From DATFJT01 sp965230755 (lineage in GTDB: Bacteria > Bacteroidota > Bacteroidia > Chitinophagales > Saprospiraceae): 64,000 nt of DNA. Location of the stretch: NCBI GenBank assembly GCA_965230755.1, contig CBDDLT010000023.1:310001-374000 (forward strand), in the 5' to 3' direction. Made by a program: the position numbers and the translations under genes. Within the stretch, counting starts at the first letter, position 1. Every line of letters starts with the position of its first letter. Below, in pieces: positions 61,216 to 64,000 of this stretch. Below the pieces are notes generated by a model, which saw only the letters and a list, made by a program, of their open reading frames with translations, searched no databases and was not told the DNA's origin.

Positions 61216-61290
61216 TGGGATCCAAGGGTCGTGGGTTCGAATCCCACTCATGCCATGCGCGTGATAGTTCAGCGGGTAGAACATTGGTTT
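61216..61290 (+). tRNA. Circularly permuted tRNA-Pro(UGG)-like unit split in the anticodon loop
   Basis: The 3' half comes first: anticodon part TGGGA, stem strand TCCAA, variable GGGTC, T arm GTGGG-TTCGAAT-CCCAC, acceptor TCATGCC, A. After TG comes the 5' half: acceptor CGCGTGA, TA, D arm GTTC-AGCGGGTA-GAAC, A, stem strand TTGGT, TT. Joined, the loop reads TTTGGGA, the canonical Pro(UGG) loop with G37. Acceptor pairs six of seven, anticodon stem four of five. Confidence 0.6.
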
Positions 61291-61380
61291 TTTTGATTAT
61301 GCAGGTTCGAGTCCTGCCAGGCCCACAGGGGCCTGTAGCGGAATTGGTTGACGCAATAGACTCAAAATCTATTATCTTTT
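61291..61380 (+). tRNA. Circularly permuted tRNA-Leu(CAA)-like unit split in the variable arm
   Basis: The 3' half comes first: variable-arm strand GATTAT, T arm GCAGG-TTCGAGT-CCTGC, acceptor CAGGCCC, A. After CAG comes the 5' half: acceptor GGGCCTG (seven perfect pairs), TA, D arm GCG-GAATTGGTTGA-CGC, anticodon stem ATAGA/TCTAT with loop CTCAAAA (anticodon CAA), then TATCTTTT. Joining the ends in the T-rich variable loop gives an 83-nt class II tRNA. Confidence 0.6.
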
Positions 61381-61707
61381 TCACGGGAGCTGACCACTCA
61401 TAAAAATGGTTACCACAAGAGAACCTTGTCTTTAGGGTCGCATCTTCTTCGCAAAAAAGAACCCAAGCAAAAACTCCATTTGCTTTGCAAAGAAGATAAT
61501 CGAGTACATGATCCGAATGTAGCCGGATACCGTCAGGACAAAGTGTCTTTCTGATAGCCAATCTATATTTTCTCTGAGAATATACATTCGCCAATCACAA
61601 AGGGGCCTAATCCTGACTTAAGACTACATCCATCATTGCTTGATGATCCCAAAGGCAGGTTCTCTATTTTAAAATTGATTTAATAACCTTACTAAATATT
61701 GATTAAA
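61381..61707. other. Hairpin-rich leader upstream of slipin
   Basis: No supported gene. Contains a stem of 14-base arms matching at 13 positions (61442-61455 and 61484-61497) with an inner AAGCAAA/TTTGCTT alternative, and TATATTTTCTC-TGAGAATATA at 61565-61584. AGGGGCCT of the Leu unit recurs at about 61601. May be trailing RNA of the tRNA-like array or the slipin 5' leader. Confidence 0.45.
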
Positions 61708-62811
61708 ATGAAACTATTTAGACTCAAAGTCAAAGCCTATGAAAAAGCTTTGATTTTCCGTAATCAAGCACTTATTCAGGTATTGGATAGCGGTAAACAC
61801 TGGATAAGTTTTTTGGCAGATGTCGTTACTTACGATATCACGAAGCCATTTTATCACGAGATAGACCTTGATCTATTGATGCAGTGCGAGGATCTGCGAT
61901 CAAGACTTGATGTGATCGACATCGCGGATAACGAAATCGCTATCCAATACAAGAATGGTAATTTCCATCAGGTATTGACTCCAGGGAGATATGTCTACTG
62001 GAAAGACGGTATCGCATATACCTATGATAGAGTTGATCTCAATGATATAGAGGTCAGTAAGGACATCCCTAGAAAGGTTGTTCACCGACCAGAAGTCATG
62101 AGGTACTTGACCATGCATAACATAGAGAGTTACGAGATCGGTTTGCTATACGTAGATGGTATAATGAGCAAGGTGTTGAATCCTGGAACGTATTACTTCT
62201 GGAAAGGTGCGCAAAATGCCATCCTTACTAAAGTCGATACGCGCAAACAACAAGTCGAAATAAGCGGTCAGGAGCTGTTGACATCTGACAAGGCTGCAAT
62301 TCGTATGAGTTTGTTTGCCAGCTATCAAGTTGTCGATGTCATGAAAGCTTTGACTGAAAGCAAAGACCATGTCAGACAACTTTACGTAGCGCTTCAACTT
62401 GGATTGCGTCAATACGTTGGACAATATACCTTGGATCAATTGTTGCGCAATAAGTTGGCCATAGCAGAATATATTCTGGCCCAGGTCAAGGAGCGTGCAA
62501 CTGAACTTGGTATCGAATTGATCGACTGCGGAGTTCGAGATATCATCTTGCCAGGTGATATCAAAGAAATCATGAATCAGGTATTGCTTGCGGAGAAAAA
62601 AGCACAGGCAAATACCATCATGAGACGTGAGGAAACGGCATCAACACGTAGTTTGTTGAATACTGCCAAGTTGATGGAAGACAATGATATGCTCTTCAAA
62701 CTCAAAGAAATGGAGTACATGGAGCGTATTGCTGATAAAATTGGTGAAATCACTGTTAACGGTGGAGGCCGGGTAGTAGATCAATTGCGAGAGCTCGTAG
62801 GTAGCAAATAG
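61708..62811 (+). CDS. Slipin family (SPFH/Band-7) protein of the RtcB island
   Basis: A 367-residue protein starting MKLFRLKVKAYEKALIF at the ATG at 61708 (a TTG nine bases earlier is less likely). An N-terminal repeat region (LIQVLDSGKHWISF, FHQVLTPGRYVYWKDGIAY, MSKVLNPGTYYFWKGAQN) leads into the SPFH domain (about 180-300, VEISGQELLTSDKAAIRMSLFASYQVVD in parts) and a helical tail with EKKAQANTIMRREETASTRSLLNTAKLMED (in parts). SPFH proteins form ring or cage scaffolds. Association with RtcB and tRNA-like RNA suggests an RNA-repair scaffold. Confidence 0.92.
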   Translation: MKLFRLKVKAYEKALIFRNQALIQVLDSGKHWISFLADVVTYDITKPFYHEIDLDLLMQCEDLRSRLDVIDIADNEIAIQYKNGNFHQVLTPGRYVYWKDGIAYTYDRVDLNDIEVSKDIPRKVVHRPEVMRYLTMHNIESYEIGLLYVDGIMSKVLNPGTYYFWKGAQNAILTKVDTRKQQVEISGQELLTSDKAAIRMSLFASYQVVDVMKALTESKDHVRQLYVALQLGLRQYVGQYTLDQLLRNKLAIAEYILAQVKERATELGIELIDCGVRDIILPGDIKEIMNQVLLAEKKAQANTIMRREETASTRSLLNTAKLMEDNDMLFKLKEMEYMERIADKIGEITVNGGGRVVDQLRELVGSK

Positions 62812-62863
62812 CATTCCCCTCTTCTGACTATGTTTAGGAGAGGGTTTGCTATTAGATCTAAAC

Positions 62864-63745
62864 TCAACAACTACTTCTCTTCAAAAGCCTATATTCTCCT
62901 TCCTTTCTAAAATCTCGAATTGACACTCCGGTATATCGTTTAAAGGTCTTGGATAAATGGCTGACATCTGTAAAATTCAATTCATCTGAAATTTCCGAAA
63001 GCGTATAATCCGAATTCAATAATCGAATCTCAACTCTTTTTAGTCTCGCTTTGATGATATACTCTCTAAGTGAGGTATTGACCTTTTTACGAAAAAATTC
63101 GCTCAGGTAAGTGGGGGACAAAGAAAAGCGCTGGGCCAAATGCTTTATTTTCAAAAGTTCAGGCTCAGCTACATGCTGGTTGATATAACCGAGCATACGG
63201 GTAATTCGCTCATTACTTTCATCGGAAAGCTCCATTTCGAAAAAAGAACTGCTTTTAATGTTTCGCAGTAGTATTTCTAAAATACTTGTCATGAGGCTCT
63301 TGATCAAAGAAGAAGAGCCTGAACCATAATTACGGTTCTCTCTTAAGATCAACTCAATCAGCGTATTCATATGATGCCGATCCAATTCATTTTGAATAAT
63401 ATCGCCCGGAAGCTGGTTGTAATTAGATAAAATATAAGATGCTTCCCTAAACCATTCCTGTTGGCTGACTGAATCATGACCCTTCGACATAAAGAAGTCT
63501 GAAGTAAATTTTAAAAACACAAATCTAGTATTCTGATCGATCTGAAAGGAGTGGCACTTCAAGGGTGGTAGCAAAAAAATGCTTCCCTCTTTGTAAGGGT
63601 ATTCATTATAATTGATGCATTGAGTTCCAGAGCCTTCTCTAACTAATACCAACTCAAAAAAATTATTCTTTAGAGGTCTTTGCCTCCAGGAATTCAATTC
63701 TATTTCTTGTACTTCGAAAGGTCTATATGCCTCTAAAACTTGCAT
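62864..63745 (-). CDS. AraC-family transcriptional regulator
   Basis: A 293-residue regulator with an N-terminal cupin-like sensor (residues 1-110, VLVREGSGTQCINYNEYPYKEGSIFLLPPL in parts) and a C-terminal double helix-turn-helix (about 190-290, IKHLAQRFSLSPTYLSEFFRKKVNTSLREY in parts, and SEISDELNFTDVSHLSKTFKRYTG). It diverges from a dehydrogenase gene, which is its probable target. Inducer unknown. Confidence 0.93.
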   Translation of the reverse strand: MQVLEAYRPFEVQEIELNSWRQRPLKNNFFELVLVREGSGTQCINYNEYPYKEGSIFLLPPLKCHSFQIDQNTRFVFLKFTSDFFMSKGHDSVSQQEWFREASYILSNYNQLPGDIIQNELDRHHMNTLIELILRENRNYGSGSSSLIKSLMTSILEILLRNIKSSSFFEMELSDESNERITRMLGYINQHVAEPELLKIKHLAQRFSLSPTYLSEFFRKKVNTSLREYIIKARLKRVEIRLLNSDYTLSEISDELNFTDVSHLSKTFKRYTGVSIRDFRKEGEYRLLKRSSC

Positions 63746-63820
63746 TTTACATGAATTTGATCATTAATTCGTGGGCTAAATTAAGTCTAAGTAATGAAAA
63801 CGGAACAAAAAACCTTTAAA

Positions 63821-63847
63821 TGTACCAAAAGAACCTTTTGTTGTACC
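63821..63847. promoter_or_regulatory. Candidate AraC-type operator in the divergent promoter
   Basis: TGTACC direct repeats start at 63821 and 63842, 21 bases (two helical turns) apart, around the inverted repeat CAAAAG-AAC-CTTTTG (63826-63840). AraC proteins typically bind such direct repeats. Confidence 0.45.
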
Positions 63848-63912
63848 GAAACAAATTGACTCTAGAAGGTCATCTTTGCATCATTATTTAATGTAAAATC
63901 AAAAATGAATCG

Positions 63913-64000
63913 ATGAAAGCTATATTATTAGAAAAAGCAGGAGGAGTAGATCAGCTAAGAATAAAGGATGTCGATCAACCCAATATTTCTGAAGACGAAG
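63913..64000 (+). CDS. Zinc-type alcohol dehydrogenase / quinone oxidoreductase family protein (partial)
   Basis: The ATG at 63913 begins MKAILLEKAGGVDQLRIKDVDQ and the frame leaves the window at residue 29. The opening is that of medium-chain dehydrogenases of the quinone-oxidoreductase type. It is divergent from the AraC gene, consistent with AraC-controlled oxidoreductases acting on small aldehydes or quinones. Confidence 0.75.
   Translation, partial: MKAILLEKAGGVDQLRIKDVDQPNISEDE

Noticed and set aside
59691..61380. Ordinary functional tRNA cluster
   Set aside because: Every unit has a structural fault or rearrangement; none folds as a normal collinear tRNA with standard stems.
61130..61594. 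Minus-strand open frame of 154 codons across the tRNA-like units
   Set aside because: It is antisense to clear tRNA arms, and its protein is just the translation of tRNA text; no start context or domain.
1..64000. CRISPR array
   Set aside because: No regularly spaced repeats with unique spacers were seen; the short periodic tracts are 7-base tandem repeats without spacers.

Overview
The window reads as chromosomal DNA of a gliding marine-type Bacteroidota, probably Saprospiria or Cytophagia; the sequence alone cannot settle the class. Evidence: gldD and gldE beside mutY and ssb, a type IX secretion C-terminal sorting domain, many Bacteroidota-style lipoproteins, a DUF6089 outer-membrane protein, ECF sigma factors, and promoters of the TTTG-N19/20-TAnnTTTG form instead of -35/-10 boxes. 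Base composition is AT-rich and genes are mostly densely packed.

Layout. 1-2290: ECF sigma factor with a membrane-anchored partner running off the left edge, and a lipoprotein. 2563-19827: housekeeping block with priA, an alkaline phosphatase, a CotH-like exported protein, an exported low-molecular-weight phosphatase between two small lipoproteins, lptB, an Ig-like lipoprotein, xerD, YjbQ, a DUF6089 protein, nadA, an RsmI-type methylase, gldD, gldE, ssb, mutY and a second ECF sigma factor. 20048-23727: lysoplasmalogenase-like membrane protein, a T9SS cargo esterase and an intact-looking IS3-family element. 23842-30014: a TonB receptor operon ending in a LytS/LytTR two-component pair, then a thioredoxin-MsrA-like fusion. 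30311-37376: glutamate-synthase-like flavoprotein and a type I secretion operon (ABC, HlyD, thioesterase, TolC) followed by a cupredoxin-like protein. 37454-42735: SUMF1 protein, IS4-type element, prfA, a third ECF sigma factor, a 165-bp palindrome and rnhB. 42907-53529: metabolic and unknown exported proteins. 53597-56177: a phage-tail-tip-like protein and a duplicated protein of unknown function.

The most unusual part is 56588-62811: a WYL regulator divergent from an RtcB RNA ligase, then about 2.6 kb holding two promoter-terminator small RNAs, a TPR protein with a lysine-rich tail, and a series of abnormal tRNA-like sequences, then a slipin (SPFH/Band-7) gene. RtcB with SPFH/Band-7 and a tRNA-like RNA is, from memory, a combination described by comparative genomics (Burroughs and Aravind, 2016). 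Here there are several tRNA-like units: Lys-like lacking one strand of the anticodon stem, Glu interrupted by a 163-bp inverted repeat, His with a shortened T stem, and two that fold well only if read as circularly permuted genes: Pro(UGG) split in the anticodon loop and Leu(CAA) split in the variable arm. A 21-bp palindromic motif occurs at the WYL promoter and again inside the array, suggesting one regulon. The working model is an RNA-repair or RNA-decoy island in which RtcB joins tRNA ends on a slipin/TPR scaffold. The final 1.2 kb holds an AraC regulator divergent from a dehydrogenase that leaves the window.
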